From Apilactobacillus apisilvae (GTDB taxonomy: Bacteria; Bacillota; Bacilli; Lactobacillales; Lactobacillaceae), in contig NZ_CP093362.1 of the NCBI RefSeq assembly GCF_023380225.1, positions 310,001-374,000 on the forward strand: 64,000 nt of DNA, in the 5' to 3' direction. Shown here one piece after another: positions 63,734 through 64,000 of the stretch (positions within the stretch are counted from its first letter, which is position 1; every line of letters starts with the position of its first letter). The translations under genes and the position numbers were made by a program. The notes under the pieces are model-generated. The model saw only the letters and a program-made list of their open reading frames with translations, was not told where the DNA came from and did not search any database.

Positions 63734-64000
63734 ATGCCAGTATTATATTTAATTGTTGGGATGCTATTATTAATAGGTGCCGATCAATGGACTAAGTATT
63801 TAGTGTCCACTAATATTAGTGAGGGATCGGTTAATACTTTGATTCCAGGAATACTATCAATCACTAATTTGCATAATAATGGAGCTGCTTGGAGTATTCT
63901 AGAAGGTCAACAATGGTTATTTACTTTAATTAGTATCTTTGCAATTGTTCTAGTAAGCTACTTTATGTATAAATTAAGAACTAAAAAATTATATGAATTT
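63734..64000 (+). CDS. lspA: Lipoprotein signal peptidase LspA (5' part, cut by the window end)
   Basis: The first 89 codons are open to the window edge. The translation starts MPVLYLIVGMLLLIGADQWTK, with the conserved DQWTK after the first membrane helix, then the family box HNNGAAWSIL near residue 54 containing the first catalytic-region Asn/Gly-Ala-Ala, and a second helix (WLFTLISIFAIVLVSYFMY). The second catalytic Asp box lies beyond the window. Aspartic protease of the membrane cleaving lipoprotein signal peptides. Strong AAGGAGG lies 8 bases upstream of the ATG. Confidence 0.92.
   Translation, partial: MPVLYLIVGMLLLIGADQWTKYLVSTNISEGSVNTLIPGILSITNLHNNGAAWSILEGQQWLFTLISIFAIVLVSYFMYKLRTKKLYEF

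Overview
The window is a gene-dense, very AT-rich segment (about 30% G+C by eye) of a Gram-positive chromosome. Gene content and order point to Lactobacillaceae. The evidence is the folD-xseA-xseB-ispA-tlyA-recN, gmk-rpoZ-coaBC-priA-fmt-rsmB-stp-prkC-rsgA-rpe-thiN and recG-plsX-acpP-rnc-smc-ftsY-ylxM-ffh runs, a mevalonate operon, a class B type RNase P RNA, a C69 dipeptidase and an EbsA-like protein. A small-genome lactobacillus is a reasonable inference; I cannot name the species.

Layout. 1-17.6 kb holds co-directional housekeeping genes for folate one-carbon units, exonuclease VII, isoprenoid chain synthesis, DNA repair, GMP kinase, RNAP omega, CoA synthesis, primosome, initiator-tRNA formylation, rRNA methylation, the Stp/PrkC phosphorylation pair, ribosome GTPase RsgA, ribulose-P epimerase and thiamine pyrophosphokinase. 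17.6-19.0 kb is an IS3-family element inserted inside the terminator hairpin after thiN. 19.1-32.5 kb holds rpmB (reverse strand), asp23, fakA, recG, plsX, acpP, rnc, smc, ftsY, ylxM and ffh; ftsY contains a 16-copy hexanucleotide repeat. 32.5-35.3 kb is a three-gene cassette (AAA+ ATPase, VWA/metallopeptidase-like protein, 98-aa unknown protein) sitting where ffh and rpsP are usually neighbours. 35.3-37.7 kb is rpsP-khpA-rimM-trmD and rplS.

37.7-50.7 kb carries dipeptidase pepD (reverse), a small tautomerase with glpK, a HAD phosphatase (reverse), an rRNA cytosine methyltransferase, the mevalonate operon mvk-mvaD-pmk-fni (reverse), a DinG homologue whose helicase motifs have decayed, and a TseB/YpmB-like membrane protein. 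dnaD follows to 51.5 kb. 51.5-54.7 kb is an IS1182-type element whose terminal inverted repeat has itself been split by a second IS3-family element; the pair occupies the dnaD-ponA interval, where nth lies in Bacillus. 54.7-64 kb holds a class A PBP and recU (reverse), ypsA, gpsB, rnpB, an rlmL-type methyltransferase, an FAD oxidoreductase, an RNase HI-like gene with a probable frameshift, ebsA, fhs and the start of lspA.

How the genes connect. folD and fhs at the two ends, with fmt between, supply and use formyl-tetrahydrofolate. The mevalonate operon makes the IPP/DMAPP that IspA elongates. Stp/PrkC, GpsB, PBP1A, RecU, YpsA and TseB are wall-growth and division functions. FtsY, YlxM and Ffh are the SRP pathway. 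Likely promoters, terminators and the split terminator are listed below. No tRNA, rRNA, CRISPR array or prophage was seen. No stretch over 300 bases lacks a gene or element, except 58491-58974, which is rnpB and its terminator.
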